Source: Streptomyces sp. Je 1-332 (GTDB lineage Bacteria > Actinomycetota > Actinomycetes > Streptomycetales > Streptomycetaceae). Taken from it: a stretch of DNA of 64,000 nt. Below are positions 22,543 to 32,794 of the stretch, piece by piece. The stretch lies in contig NZ_CP160402.1 in assembly GCF_040730185.1 (NCBI RefSeq), positions 3,968,001 through 4,032,000 of the forward strand. Reading direction: 5' to 3'. The notes under the pieces are model-generated. The model was not told the DNA's origin, made no database searches, and saw only the letters and a list, made by a program, of their open reading frames with translations. A program made the position numbers and the translations under genes. Each line of letters opens with the position of its first letter. The first letter of the stretch is position 1.

Positions 22543-25500
22543 GTGAGCAGCAGGCCATCCCGAGGCGCTGCTCGCCTCGCAGCCATACTCGACGCGCTGC
22601 CGGACGCGTTGGTCCTCGTGAACGCGAACGGGACCGTCGTGAACGCGAACGCGATCGCGCTGGAGGCGTTCGAGACGCCCGGCACCGCCCTCGTGGGCCG
22701 CGGGCTCCTCGATCTGTTGCCGGAGTTCGACTCCCGGCTCATTCCCGGATCGATGCGCAGGCCCGACTCCATCGACGAGCGCGGACGTACGAAGCCGACG
22801 CGGATGACCGCGCGCCGTACGGACGGCAGCGAGTTCCCCGTCGAGGTCACCAGCTCGAACCTCGAGGACATCCGGGACGCGTACGACAATTACGGCTACA
22901 CCGGTGACGAGTTGCTCATGCTCGTCGTACGCGACCTTTCGGGCGCGGTGGACACCGAGGCCGAACTCGCGCGCTCCCAGCGGCAGACCGAGATGATCCT
23001 GCGCGCCGCCGCGGAGGGTGTCGTCGGGACCGACACCGAGGGGCGGGTCGTTCTCGTCAACCCCGCCGCCGCGCAGATACTGGGCTTCAGGGCCAGCGAC
23101 CTCGGCGGGCAGGAGCTGCACAACCTGGTGCTCCACTCCCGCGCCGACGGCGAGCCCTTCCCCTACGAGGAGTCCCCGCTCGCGGACACGCTCCGCTCCG
23201 GGCGCAAGCACCGGGTGCGCGGGCAGGTCCTGTGGTCCAAGAGCGGCGACCGGGTCGCGGTCGACCTGACGACGGCGCCGGTCCGGGACGGGGACCAGCT
23301 CGTCGGCGCGGTCATGACGTTCACCGACCGGCGGCCCTACGACGCGCTGGCCGAGGAGCACGAGGCCGCGATCGCTGCGCACGCGGAGGAGATGAAGGCC
23401 GCCACGGAGCGGCGCACGGAGGAGCTGCGGGCGGCCACCGAGCGGCACGCGGCGGAGCTGGCGGCCGCCGCCGAGCAGCGCGCCGAGGAGATCGCAGCCG
23501 AGCAGGAGCGGTACGCGGCGCTCGCGGAGCGCGAGAAGGACCGGTTCGAGGAACTCTCCGAGCGCGAGAAGGAGCGGTACGACGCTCTGGCCGCGCGGCA
23601 CGAGCAGTTGCTCGCCGTGCTCGGTTCGTCGCTGCGGGGTCCGCTCGACGAGCTGCGGCGCGAGCTGTCGGCTCTCGCGGCGGACGACGCGGGGCAGTTG
23701 TGGCCCGAGGCGAATCAGGTCCTTCACCACCTTTCCGCCGGTTACGCGCGCATCACGACGCTCGTCGACAACGTCCTGGGCTTCCAGCTCCTCGACTCGG
23801 GTGCGGATCAGCTGTCGTGCGTGAAGGTGATGCTGGACGCCGTCGTCGCGAACGGTGTCGAGGGCGCGGTCGAGCTGATCGGGCCCGGACGCGCGCAGTT
23901 CGCGGTGCACGCGCCGCCGATCGAGGTCGAGGTGGACCCGGGGCGGCTCGCCACGGCGCTCGCCCACCTGGTCGCCGACGTGGCGGGCATCGACGCCACG
24001 GGCAACGCACGCGCCGGTACGGGCCCTTCGGCCATGGTCGCCCCCGGTGGGTACGTGGATTCGACCGTCGTCGTGGCCGCGGCCCAGCGCGGCGAGGTCG
24101 TCCGCATCGAGGTGCGGGGTCCGTACGCCGGGGGAGACCCGGTGCACGAACCGATCGTCCGGGGCATCGTGCGAGCGCACGGCGGTGTGCTGCAGACGCA
24201 TGAGGTGCCGGGGATGAGCGGCAATGCGTACGTTCTCGAAGTGCCGATCGGTGCGGGGGGCGGGGCGGTTTCCGCGGCCCCCGAAGCGCCGGCCGGCTCT
24301 GTCGGCTCAGTCCCCTCCGTCGGCTCTTCGGTCGTGGTGCCCGCGCAGGCTTCGCCCGCTACGGGTGGCGGTCGGCGGCGGGCCCGGCGGGCTGCGGGGC
24401 CCTCGGTCGACTCGTTCTTGGAGAGTTCGGTCCCCGACGGCGGCGCTTCGGGGGGCGGGACTTCGGGGGGTGCTGCCGGTACCGAGGACGCTCCCGTCGG
24501 GACCTCACCCAGCGGTACGGGTCGACGGCGTGGGCGGCGTGCGGCGGAGGCCGACGCGGCGCAGGCAGCGGAGGCACGGGCTGCTGAGGCGGGGGCCGCT
24601 GCCGAGGCGGCGGCCGGGGCCGGGGCCGGGGCGCAGCCTGCTTCGGAGGCGTCTGCGGGGGGCGAGGGTTCTGCACCGTCACGGGCTTCCGGTGGTACGG
24701 GGCGGCGGCGTGGGCGGCCGAGTCCTGCGGAGGGCCTGGCGAGCTCCGTAAGTTCTATGGGTTCCGTGGGCTCTGTGGGCTCTGTGGGTTCCGTGGTGAC
24801 GGCTGCCGAGCATGCGGCCGGGTCAGCGGCGCTGGGGGAGACGGTGCCGCCGCAGGGCGTGCCGGTTCCCGCGGGGGCGGTGGCTCCTGCCGCTTCCGGG
24901 CAGCGGGCTCGACGGAACGACGAGCAGTTGGCGTTGCCGCCCGCTCTGCCTTCGGGCGGTGGCGGGCAGGAGGGTGCTGCCGCCGGGGGTTCCGGGGTCG
25001 GGACGGCTGTGGCTGTCGCCGGGCCGGGTGCTGCCGCCGGTGAGGCGGGCGAGGCCTCGCCACGTCCGACGGGACGGCGTCGCCGTGCGCTGGCTGCCGC
25101 CAAGGAGCGGGCAGCTGCCGAGGAGGCTCCCAGCGGGCGCGTCTTCGCGCTGCCGCCCGCGTCCGCGGACCAGGACGACACGGGGCAGCACGAAGCGGCT
25201 CTGCACCACCCGGCCGACGACCACACCCCGCCCCAGCCCCATCCCGCCGACGCGCCGACGGGGCGCCGCCGGTCGCGCGGGGGACAGGGGCAGGCGTCTG
25301 GGCAGGAGTTGGGTCAGGGCGGCCAGGCGTGGGGTCAGGGGCAGGGCCGGACGCCGGTGGCGGGCCAGGGCCAAGGCCAGGCGTTGGGCGAGGGGCAGGC
25401 ATCCGTGCCCGGCCAGCTGCCGGGTCAGGGGCAGGGCCAGGCGTCCGCGCCTGCGTCTGGCCAACTGCCGGGCCGAGGCCAGGGCCAGGCGGCGGGCCAA

Positions 25501-27384
25501 GGCCAGCTGCCGGGTCAGAGTCAGGGCCAAGCGCCCGCGCCCGGCCAGCTGCCGGACCAGGGACAGGGCCAGGCGGTGGGCCAGGGCCGACTGCCGAGGC
25601 AGGGCCAGGGCCAGGCATCAGGGCCTGGGCCAGCGTTTGGGCCGGGGCAGGCTCCGGGTCAGGCACCCGCCTCGCAGGGGGTGCCAAACGCGCCGGGGGC
25701 GCCCGCAGCTCCGGGAGCACCCGCCGGCCCGGGAGCACCCGCCGGCCCGGGAGCGCCCGCCGGCCCGGGAGCACCCGCATCGCCGGGAGCGCCCACCACT
25801 CCGGGGGTTCCCGCAGCTCCGGGAGCACCCGCCGGCCCGGAAGCGCCAACCGCTCCCGCTTCTGCCGCCGCTGCGTCCCCCGCAGCCGCCGGTGCGGCGG
25901 GGGAGGCGCAGGGGGGCCCGGACGCCGGTGTTCCCTCGCAGCCCACCACGTACGCCGAAGGCACTCCGGCGCGCGGCGTCCACACACCCGGCAGGGGCGT
26001 CGCGCTGCCGCCCGAGCGCGGGGCCCAGGGGCGGGCCGCGCAGCCGTTGCCCGCCGAGGCCGCGCCCGGTGACCCCAACTCGACGCAGGGGCGCGCGATC
26101 AGCGTGCGCACGCTCGGGCAGGGCGTACCGTTCGGCCAGCAGATCGCCGAGCAGCAGAAGCAGCGCCGGCTCGGGCAGCAGCAGGGCCAGACCCCGGCGG
26201 CGGCACCGCAGGCTCCCCCGGCCCAGACGCCGCCCGCCAAGCCCCAGCCCTCCGCGCCCTCCGCGCCCACCCCGGACGCTCCGCAGCGGCCCACCGCAGG
26301 ACCGCTCCCGGAGCAGGCGCCGACGCAGCCCGCGGCTCCGGGTCAGTCGCAGTCCCACACACTCGGCGGCTCCCCCGGCGGCTCTCTCGGCGGCTCCGTC
26401 GGAGGCTCGGGACGTCGCCGCAGGCTGTCCACTCCCCCCGCCCCCGCGGGCGACGACCGCCCCGAGGCCGCCGCGCGCCCGCACCCCCCGGCGCAGGGTC
26501 ACCCGCAGTCCCGCATCGGGTCCGCCACGGAGGGCACGGGCCGCTCGTACGCGATAGGCGCACCGGACGAGGACGCCGACGAGGGCCCGGAGCCGTTGGA
26601 CGGTCCCGGCGGCGCCGTCGAGGTCGCCAACCGGCCCCAGCCGCAGCCCATGGACGACGAACTGCCGCCCGAGCCGCTGGACAATCCGCGCCGCCTGCTC
26701 GTCTGGCCCGCGCCCGACGTCACCACCCAGCAGGCGCTGAGCGACCGCGGCTACCGCCCCGTCATCGTGAACTCCCGCGAGGAGGTCGACGCCCAGATCG
26801 CCGCGTTCCCCGCGGCCCTGTTCGTGGACCCGCTGACCGGACCGATCACGCGTACGGCGCTGCAGTCGCTGCGCACGGCCGCCGTGGCCGCCGAGGTCCC
26901 CGTACTCGTCACGGCGGGACTCGGCCAGGCGACACGCGAGGCGGCGTACGGCGCCGACCCCGCCGTACTCCTGAAGGCGCTCGCGCCCCGCGACAGCGAG
27001 CAGCACCCGCCGCGCGTCCTGCTCATCGAGGAGCACGAGGAGATCGCGCTCGCCCTGACCGCGACGCTGGAACGGCGCGGCATGCAGGTGGCGCGAGCCG
27101 AGAGCGACGCGGACGCGGTGACGCTCGCGGCGCAGATGCGGCCGAACCTGGTGGTGATGGACCTGATGCAGGTACGTCGCCGCAGGGCCGGGATCATCGA
27201 CTGGCTGCGCGCGAACGGCCAGTTGAACCGCACCCCGCTCGTCGTCTACACCGCCGCCGTCGACCAGACGGAGCTGCCGCGCCTCGCGGCGGGGGAGACG
27301 GTGCTGTTCCTCGCGGAGCGGTCGACGAGCACCGAGGTGCAGGGCCGCATCGTGGACCTGCTGGCGAAGATCGGCACGAACTAG
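22543..27384 (+). CDS. Giant PAS-domain protein, pseudo-histidine-kinase with C-terminal receiver-like domains
   Basis: This is a 1613-residue protein. It has PAS1 (about 8-125), PAS2 (about 145-265), a coiled coil rich in Glu/Arg (270-355), and kinase-like DHp and ATPase regions (360-570). A low-complexity stretch of about 800 residues follows, with Gln-Gly (909-1042) and collagen-like Pro-Gly-Ala repeats (about 1045-1110). Two receiver-like domains (1382-1613) end it. The phospho-acceptor His is replaced (GSSLRGPL where SHELRTPL is usual) and the ATP-site Asn box is lost. The last receiver keeps the Asp (VVMDLM), but the acidic pair is Glu-Glu and the Lys is missing. It therefore probably acts as a scaffold or sensor. 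The GTG/ATG alternative start does not change the domains. Confidence 0.88.
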   Translation: MSSRPSRGAARLAAILDALPDALVLVNANGTVVNANAIALEAFETPGTALVGRGLLDLLPEFDSRLIPGSMRRPDSIDERGRTKPTRMTARRTDGSEFPVEVTSSNLEDIRDAYDNYGYTGDELLMLVVRDLSGAVDTEAELARSQRQTEMILRAAAEGVVGTDTEGRVVLVNPAAAQILGFRASDLGGQELHNLVLHSRADGEPFPYEESPLADTLRSGRKHRVRGQVLWSKSGDRVAVDLTTAPVRDGDQLVGAVMTFTDRRPYDALAEEHEAAIAAHAEEMKAATERRTEELRAATERHAAELAAAAEQRAEEIAAEQERYAALAEREKDRFEELSEREKERYDALAARHEQLLAVLGSSLRGPLDELRRELSALAADDAGQLWPEANQVLHHLSAGYARITTLVDNVLGFQLLDSGADQLSCVKVMLDAVVANGVEGAVELIGPGRAQFAVHAPPIEVEVDPGRLATALAHLVADVAGIDATGNARAGTGPSAMVAPGGYVDSTVVVAAAQRGEVVRIEVRGPYAGGDPVHEPIVRGIVRAHGGVLQTHEVPGMSGNAYVLEVPIGAGGGAVSAAPEAPAGSVGSVPSVGSSVVVPAQASPATGGGRRRARRAAGPSVDSFLESSVPDGGASGGGTSGGAAGTEDAPVGTSPSGTGRRRGRRAAEADAAQAAEARAAEAGAAAEAAAGAGAGAQPASEASAGGEGSAPSRASGGTGRRRGRPSPAEGLASSVSSMGSVGSVGSVGSVVTAAEHAAGSAALGETVPPQGVPVPAGAVAPAASGQRARRNDEQLALPPALPSGGGGQEGAAAGGSGVGTAVAVAGPGAAAGEAGEASPRPTGRRRRALAAAKERAAAEEAPSGRVFALPPASADQDDTGQHEAALHHPADDHTPPQPHPADAPTGRRRSRGGQGQASGQELGQGGQAWGQGQGRTPVAGQGQGQALGEGQASVPGQLPGQGQGQASAPASGQLPGRGQGQAAGQGQLPGQSQGQAPAPGQLPDQGQGQAVGQGRLPRQGQGQASGPGPAFGPGQAPGQAPASQGVPNAPGAPAAPGAPAGPGAPAGPGAPAGPGAPASPGAPTTPGVPAAPGAPAGPEAPTAPASAAAASPAAAGAAGEAQGGPDAGVPSQPTTYAEGTPARGVHTPGRGVALPPERGAQGRAAQPLPAEAAPGDPNSTQGRAISVRTLGQGVPFGQQIAEQQKQRRLGQQQGQTPAAAPQAPPAQTPPAKPQPSAPSAPTPDAPQRPTAGPLPEQAPTQPAAPGQSQSHTLGGSPGGSLGGSVGGSGRRRRLSTPPAPAGDDRPEAAARPHPPAQGHPQSRIGSATEGTGRSYAIGAPDEDADEGPEPLDGPGGAVEVANRPQPQPMDDELPPEPLDNPRRLLVWPAPDVTTQQALSDRGYRPVIVNSREEVDAQIAAFPAALFVDPLTGPITRTALQSLRTAAVAAEVPVLVTAGLGQATREAAYGADPAVLLKALAPRDSEQHPPRVLLIEEHEEIALALTATLERRGMQVARAESDADAVTLAAQMRPNLVVMDLMQVRRRRAGIIDWLRANGQLNRTPLVVYTAAVDQTELPRLAAGETVLFLAERSTSTEVQGRIVDLLAKIGTN

Positions 27385-27403
27385 CCGGCCTCCAGAGCCC
27401 TCA

Positions 27404-27445
27404 GCGCGTGGCGCCGCTCCCCACGGGGGGAGCGGCGCCACGCGC
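27404..27445. terminator. Bidirectional terminator
   Basis: Perfect 19-bp arms (27404-27422, 27427-27445) with a 4-base loop between the convergent PAS and acyl-CoA ligase genes. Confidence 0.9.
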
Positions 27446-27456
27446 ACGTCGTCAGG

Positions 27457-29106
27457 TCAGAGCTTCGTGACGTCCAGCTCCCCGTCCGCGTACTGCCTGC
27501 GCAGCACCTTCTTGTCGAACTTGCCGACGCTCGTCTTGGGCACGGCGGGCACGATCGCCCAGCGCTCGGGCAGCTGCCACTTGGCGATGGTGCCCGTGAG
27601 GAAGTCGCGCAGGGCGGCGTAGTCGAGGCTCGCGCCCTCCTTCAACACGACGGTGGCGAGCGGGCGTTCGCCCCACTTCTCGTCGGGGACGGCGACGACC
27701 GCCGCCTCCGCGACGTCCGGGTGGGCCATGATCGCGTTCTCCAGCTCGACGCTGGAGATCCACTCGCCGCCCGACTTGATGACGTCCTTCGCGCGGTCGG
27801 TGAGCGTCAGGAAGCCGTCGGAGCTGATCACGCCGACATCACCGGTCTTCAGCCAGCCGTCCGCGCTGAACTTGTCCTCGGGCTTCAGCTCTTCGCCGCC
27901 CGCGCCGCCGTAGTACGCGCCCGCGATCCACGGCCCGCGCACCTCCAGCTCGCCCGCGGACTCGCCGTCCCACGGCAGGTACTCGCCGCCGGGGCCGACC
28001 AGGCGCGCCTCGACACCGGTGGGGAAGCGGCCCTGGGTGAGGCGGTAGGCGAACTCGTCATCGGTGCCGAGAGCCTTGGCCGGCGGCCGGGCGACCGTGC
28101 CGAGCGGGGAGGTCTCCGTCATGCCCCAGGCGTGGCAGACGCGCATGCCCAGCTTGTCGAACGCCTCCATCAGCGAGGGCGGGCAGGCCGAGCCGCCGAT
28201 GGTGACCTGGCCGAGCGAACTGACGTCACGCGGCTTCGCGGAGAGCTCGGCCAGCAGCCCCTGCCAGATGGTGGGGACGGCGGCCGCGTGGGTGGGCCGC
28301 TCCGTCTCGATCATCTCGGCGAGCGGTGCGGGCTGCAGGAAACGGTCCGGCATCAACATGTTCACGCCCGTCATGAACGTGGCGTGCGGCAGACCCCAGG
28401 CGTTCACGTGGAACTGCGGGACGACCACGAGGGAGGTGTCCGCGTCCGTCAGGCCCATGGACTCGCTCATGTTGACCTGCATCGAGTGCAGGTAGATGGA
28501 GCGGTGGGAGTAGACGACGCCCTTGGGGTCGCCGGTGGTGCCGGAGGTGTAGCACATGGCGGCGGCCGTGCGCTCGTCGAGCTCGGGCCAGTCGTACGTC
28601 GTGGGCTTGGCGCCGATCAGGTCCTCGTACTCGTGCACCCGCGCCTGGATCCCGGCCAGCGGCGAACGGTCGCCGGGGCCCGAGACCACCAGGTGCTCGA
28701 CGGTCGGCAGCTGCGGAAGCAGGGGCGCGAGCAGGGGGATGAGAGAGCCGTTGACGATGACGACGCGGTCGGCCGCGTGGTTCACGATCCAGGTCAACTG
28801 GTCGGCGGGCAGCCGGAGATTGAGGGTGTGCAGGACGGCGCCCATACAGGGGACCGCGAAGTAGGCCTCTACGTGTTCTGCGTTGTTCCACATGAAGGTG
28901 GCCACGCGCTCGTCGCCGTCGACCCCGAGGTCATCGCGCAGGGCGTGGGCCAGCTGGGCCGAGCGTTCGCCGATCTCACGGAAGCTGCGGCGCTGCGGGG
29001 CGGCCTCACCGGTCCATGTGGTGACCTGCGACGACCCGTGCACGGTCGTCCCGTGCCGGAGGATGCGGGTGACGGTCAGTGGTACGTCCTGCATCGTGCT
29101 CAGCAC
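27457..29106 (-). CDS. Fatty-acyl-CoA ligase (AMP-forming, FadD-like)
   Basis: This is a 549-residue protein of the ANL superfamily. Its AMP-binding P-loop is [18 protein letters not shown] (about 190-207), with a later [10 protein letters not shown] motif and TGDVG (about 420). The C-terminal catalytic Lys lies in [10 protein letters not shown]. It activates a medium- or long-chain acid to acyl-CoA through an acyl-AMP. I chose the GTG at 29106 because GGAGG is 5 bases upstream; the internal ATG at 29094 has no RBS. It could supply acyl-CoA to the acyl-CoA dehydrogenase operon at 31-36 kb. Confidence 0.93.
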   Translation of the reverse strand: MLSTMQDVPLTVTRILRHGTTVHGSSQVTTWTGEAAPQRRSFREIGERSAQLAHALRDDLGVDGDERVATFMWNNAEHVEAYFAVPCMGAVLHTLNLRLPADQLTWIVNHAADRVVIVNGSLIPLLAPLLPQLPTVEHLVVSGPGDRSPLAGIQARVHEYEDLIGAKPTTYDWPELDERTAAAMCYTSGTTGDPKGVVYSHRSIYLHSMQVNMSESMGLTDADTSLVVVPQFHVNAWGLPHATFMTGVNMLMPDRFLQPAPLAEMIETERPTHAAAVPTIWQGLLAELSAKPRDVSSLGQVTIGGSACPPSLMEAFDKLGMRVCHAWGMTETSPLGTVARPPAKALGTDDEFAYRLTQGRFPTGVEARLVGPGGEYLPWDGESAGELEVRGPWIAGAYYGGAGGEELKPEDKFSADGWLKTGDVGVISSDGFLTLTDRAKDVIKSGGEWISSVELENAIMAHPDVAEAAVVAVPDEKWGERPLATVVLKEGASLDYAALRDFLTGTIAKWQLPERWAIVPAVPKTSVGKFDKKVLRRQYADGELDVTKL

Positions 29107-29340
29107 GGCGTCCTCCCGATGGGCGCGCGGCATTCATCCGGGGCGGCTCCCGAATGACCTACCTGGCAGTAGGGCTCGCCAGATTCTTGCCGCATACCGC
29201 ACGGTATGTCACTAGTCAGGGAGAAGAAAGGTCCGGCACTGGCAGTGCGGCCGGCAGTGCGGAGGAGCGGCGGGGCACGGCGGGGCACGGCCGAGGAACG
29301 GCGGGGGACCCCCGAAGGCCCGGCGGCGGAACCGCGGTGA

Positions 29341-29904
29341 TCACCGGACCGGCGTGAGCTCCGGGTCCTCGCGCAGCTTGCCGAGGGCACGCGACACCGC
29401 GCTCTTGACGGTGCCGATGGAGACCCCGAGCACCTCGGCCGTCTGCGCCTCGCTGAGATCCTCGTAGTACCGCAGGACTACCATCGCCCGCTGCCGCGCG
29501 GGCAGCTTCATGATCGCGCGCCACATCGCGTCCCTGAGCACCTGCTGCTCGGCCGGGTCCGCGACCGGCGCCACGTCGGGCTCGGGCAGGTCGTCGCACG
29601 CGAACTCGTCGACCTTGCGCTTGCGCCACTGCGAGGTCCGGGTGTTCAGCAGGGCCCGGCGCACATAGCCGTCGAGCGCGCGATGGTCCTGGATCCGGTC
29701 CCAGGCGACGTAGGTCTTGGTGAGGGCGGTCTGCAGCAGATCCTCGGCATCGCAGGGGTTCGCGGTCAGCGAGCGCGCGGTGCGCAGCAACACGGGCTGA
29801 CGCGCCCGGACGTACGACGCGAACGACGGATACGCCGAAGAACCCGCTGTCCGCGTCGCGGCCTTCGATGCGCTGGTGCACATGGGCACCATGGATACGG
29901 TCAT
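29341..29904 (-). CDS. SigE-family ECF RNA polymerase sigma factor
   Basis: This is a 187-residue protein. Region 2 (about 30-95, with DAEDLLQTALTKTYVAWDRI) and region 4 (about 125-180, helix-turn-helix AEVLGVSIGTVKSAVSRAL) fit the actinobacterial SigE subgroup. No adjacent anti-sigma gene is seen. The N-terminal 25 residues look extraneous, so the true start may be later (for example ATG at codon 6 or 8). Its targets are unknown. Confidence 0.9.
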   Translation of the reverse strand: MTVSMVPMCTSASKAATRTAGSSAYPSFASYVRARQPVLLRTARSLTANPCDAEDLLQTALTKTYVAWDRIQDHRALDGYVRRALLNTRTSQWRKRKVDEFACDDLPEPDVAPVADPAEQQVLRDAMWRAIMKLPARQRAMVVLRYYEDLSEAQTAEVLGVSIGTVKSAVSRALGKLREDPELTPVR

Positions 29905-30121
29905 GGCTCCACGCTAGAAGCGCCCCCTACTTCAGCGGATCGGCCGCAGGTCCCGAAGCGGTGTCCGCCTCAGGTTGTACGCGGGGTGGTAGCCCCACCT
30001 CCTGAAGGTGGAGGAGGTGGAGCACACCCCTGAGGGTTCATCCCTGACAGGACGGCGAGTTGGTGGGCGGGGGAGGACGCCGGGAGGATGGAGATGGTGG
30101 CTGGAGGGGCCCGCCCCCGGG

Positions 30122-31009
30122 CTAGCTGACCTTGGCCACCGGCGCGTGCACGAGGTTCCGGTCGATCTTGAGCGTACGCCCGCCGTGCCGCTCCTTCACG
30201 TTCCCCGCGTACTGGTGAATGCGCCGCTCGGGGCGCCACGCGTCGCTCTTCAGCACCGGCTCGTTGTACAGGTTCGCCCGCTTGTGCCAGCGCGCGAACC
30301 ACATCACCGACGGCAGATCCCGCACCCCCGCCCGCCGCGCCGTCTCCATGTGCCGTACCCCGTAGTTCGCACTGCTGTAGAACCCCGGGATGTAACCGAA
30401 CCTGCGCACCTCACGGTTCCAGGCCCGCACGAAGGCCAGGGTGCCGTGCGCGCACTCCTTCTGCCGGTAGGTGTACGCCTCCATGTCCAGGTAGAGCGGG
30501 CTGAACCGCCCCATCCCGAGCGCCTTGGCCTTCGTTACCGCGTCACGTCCCTCCTGGGTTCCCTGCCGCACGGGGTACCGCCCCATGCGGACGTGCTTCT
30601 TGTGCTTCGCGATGACGCAGGGCGACTGCGACCCGACGTACACCGGCAGCACCTTCCACCCCTGCCCCCGCACCGCGCGCATCCAACCGCGGGTCAGCTG
30701 CGGTTGGCGCTTGCACGCCCGGCCGCGGCCCCCGTAGTAGATGCCCACCGCCCCGTAGGAGGAGGCCTTCCAGCGGCGCATCGTGTCGGCGGACGGTGCG
30801 AGGCAGGTGTCGAACGCCCGGCCGCGGAAGGTCGACACGCCGGCCGGCCAGCCGCTCGCACGGCTCCCCGCACCGGTACCGGCACCCGCACCGGCCGCAC
30901 GGCCGTCGGCCTCGGCTCTGCTCACGGCGCCGGTCGGCGTCACGCCCATGGCCAGGGCGGTGAAGGCGACGGCGAGGACAAGTCCCATCATCAGTTTTCG
31001 GCAGCACAT
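30122..31009 (-). CDS. Secreted DUF1906 glycoside-hydrolase-like protein
   Basis: This is a 295-residue protein. Signal peptide residues 1-28, a Gly/Ala-rich linker, then a TIM-barrel-like domain from about residue 60 (FDTCLAPSADTMRRW, YGAVGIYYGG, PLYLDMEAYTY, GFYSSANYG). The order and the Asp-x-Glu on a strand match DUF1906, related to family 25 lysozymes. It is probably exported and acts on cell wall or polysaccharide; catalysis is not proven. The 217 bp between its stop and the sigma-factor start hold a small inverted repeat (29995-30020). Confidence 0.85.
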   Translation of the reverse strand: MCCRKLMMGLVLAVAFTALAMGVTPTGAVSRAEADGRAAGAGAGTGAGSRASGWPAGVSTFRGRAFDTCLAPSADTMRRWKASSYGAVGIYYGGRGRACKRQPQLTRGWMRAVRGQGWKVLPVYVGSQSPCVIAKHKKHVRMGRYPVRQGTQEGRDAVTKAKALGMGRFSPLYLDMEAYTYRQKECAHGTLAFVRAWNREVRRFGYIPGFYSSANYGVRHMETARRAGVRDLPSVMWFARWHKRANLYNEPVLKSDAWRPERRIHQYAGNVKERHGGRTLKIDRNLVHAPVAKVS

Positions 31010-31061
31010 ACGCCGAGTGAACGGCCCAGATCCTCCGCAGCCCCCGTGACACGCGCCGCGT

Positions 31062-32228
31062 TCAGCCGTCCGCCGCCAGAATCAACCCCGATGTGGGGAC
31101 ACCGGTGCCAGCGGTGACCAGCGTGCGCGCCGCGCCGGGTATCTGGTTCACGGAGGTGCCGCGCACCTGCCGGACCGCCTCCGCTATGCCGTTCATCCCG
31201 TGCAGATACGCCTCCCCGAGCTGACCTCCGTGTGTGTTCAACGGCAGCATCTCCCCGGCCACGAAATCCGCCGCCTCCCCCGGCCCGCAGAAACCGAACT
31301 CCTCCAACTGCATCAGGACGAACGGCGTGAAGTGGTCGTAGAGAATGCCGACGTCGATGTCGCCCGGCGTGAGACCGGAGCTGCGCCACAACTGCCTGGC
31401 CACCACACTCATTTCCGGCAGCCCGCTCAGGTCGTCGCGGTAGAAGCTGGTCATCTGCTCCTGTGCCCGGCCCGACCCCTGGGCCGCAGCCGTGATCACT
31501 GCCGCCGGCTTCGGCAGATCCCTGGCCCGCTCCACGCTCGTCACGACGATCGCCTGTCCGCCGTCGGTCTCCTGGCAGCAGTCCAGGAGCCGCAGCGGCT
31601 CGACGATCCAGCGCGACGCGGCGTGCTCGGCGAGCGTGATCGGCTTCCCGTGGAAATAGGCCGCGGGGTTGGTCGCCGCGTACTTCCGGTCGGTGACCGC
31701 CACATGGCCGAAGGCATCGGGTGTGAGGCCGTACGTGTGCAGATAGCGCTGGGCCGCCATCGCCACCCACGAAGCGGGGGTCAGCAACCCGAACGGCAGG
31801 GACCAGCCGAGCGCCGCGCCCTCCGCCGACGGCTCCCGATGCTGCACACCCGAACCGAACCGGCGCCCCGAGCGTTCGTTGAACGCGCGATAGCAGACGA
31901 CGACTTCGGCCACCCCGCTCGCCACCGCGAGCGCCGCCTGCTGGACCGTCGCACAGGCCGCGCCTCCCCCGTAGTGGACGCGCGAGAAGAACGACAGCTC
32001 CCCCATCCCGGCCGCCTGCGCGACAGTGATCTCCGGGTTCGTGTCCATGGTGAACGTGACCATGCCGTCGACATCGGCCGGGCTCAGCCCGGCGTCGTCG
32101 AGCGCCAGGCCCACCGCCTCCACCGCGAGCCTGAGCTCACTGCGCCCCGAGTCCTTGGAGAACTCGGTGGCCCCGATCCCGACGACAGCGGCCTTCCCGC
32201 CGAGCCGGTCACGCGTGCGTACGCTCAT
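31062..32228 (-). CDS. Thiolase-fold lipid-transfer protein, Ltp2-like aldolase
   Basis: This is a 388-residue protein with the two-halved thiolase fold (AAVVGIGATEFSKDSG at the start, NTHGGQLGEAYLHGM near the end). It resembles SCP-x/Ltp thiolases. In steroid catabolism, Ltp2 with a DUF35 partner performs the retro-aldol step that releases propionyl-CoA. A DUF35 protein is encoded two genes upstream in the same operon, which supports this over a simple thiolase. The start overlaps the MaoC stop (ATGA). It is the last gene of the five-gene operon. Confidence 0.88.
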   Translation of the reverse strand: MSVRTRDRLGGKAAVVGIGATEFSKDSGRSELRLAVEAVGLALDDAGLSPADVDGMVTFTMDTNPEITVAQAAGMGELSFFSRVHYGGGAACATVQQAALAVASGVAEVVVCYRAFNERSGRRFGSGVQHREPSAEGAALGWSLPFGLLTPASWVAMAAQRYLHTYGLTPDAFGHVAVTDRKYAATNPAAYFHGKPITLAEHAASRWIVEPLRLLDCCQETDGGQAIVVTSVERARDLPKPAAVITAAAQGSGRAQEQMTSFYRDDLSGLPEMSVVARQLWRSSGLTPGDIDVGILYDHFTPFVLMQLEEFGFCGPGEAADFVAGEMLPLNTHGGQLGEAYLHGMNGIAEAVRQVRGTSVNQIPGAARTLVTAGTGVPTSGLILAADG

Positions 32229-32794
32229 GCCGCACCCCCTGCCGCGGGCCCGCCGACGACCGGCTCACCGGCAGTCGGCTCACCGGGGGCCGGCCCGCCT
32301 GGCGCTGCCCCACCCGAGGTGGTCCCGCCCCGGGCCACCCCGCCCGGGACCGTGACCGTGACCGTGCCGGTGACGTGCTTGCCGATGCCGTTGGCCCCGA
32401 CCACCTTGACCGTGGCCGTATCGCCCTCGACCTGCTCCACGGAACCGGTCAGGACCATCGTGTCCCCGGGATAGTTGGGCGCACCCAGCCGGATCGCCAC
32501 CTTGCGCAGGATCGCCCCGGAACCGAAGTGGTCCGTGATGTACCGGCCGACCAGGCCGTTCGTGGTCAGGATGTTCATGAAGATGTCGGGGGAGCCCTTC
32601 TCCTTGGCCACCGCCGCGTCGTGATGCACGTCCTGGTAGTCCCGGGACGCGATCGCACCGGAGACGATCAGTGTCCGGGTGACCGGGATGGTGAGCTCCG
32701 GCAGCTCGTCACCCACCCGCACGCCATCCCCTCCTCCGGCATACGACCTCCCCCTCACGCCGTCTCCTCCCACAGCGCCCCGTCCCCCCGTCAT
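32225..32794 (-). CDS. MaoC-like hydratase (ChsH1-like)
   Basis: This is a 189-residue protein with a single hot-dog domain (about 25-150) containing ASRDYQDVHHD, where the Asp-x-x-x-His pair is the hydratase catalytic site. The C-terminal 40 residues are a Gly/Pro/Ala low-complexity tail. In the mycobacterial igr operon, ChsH1 pairs with the MaoC-DUF35 protein ChsH2 to hydrate the side-chain enoyl-CoA. Both overlaps (ATGA) indicate coupling to its neighbours. The first 20 residues may not be translated. Confidence 0.85.
   Translation of the reverse strand: MTGGRGAVGGDGVRGRSYAGGGDGVRVGDELPELTIPVTRTLIVSGAIASRDYQDVHHDAAVAKEKGSPDIFMNILTTNGLVGRYITDHFGSGAILRKVAIRLGAPNYPGDTMVLTGSVEQVEGDTATVKVVGANGIGKHVTGTVTVTVPGGVARGGTTSGGAAPGGPAPGEPTAGEPVVGGPAAGGAA

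Noticed and set aside
23232..26557. Multiple long alternative frames over the PAS protein
   Set aside because: They are shadows of a low-complexity GC-rich gene; only the 22543 frame gives recognisable domains.
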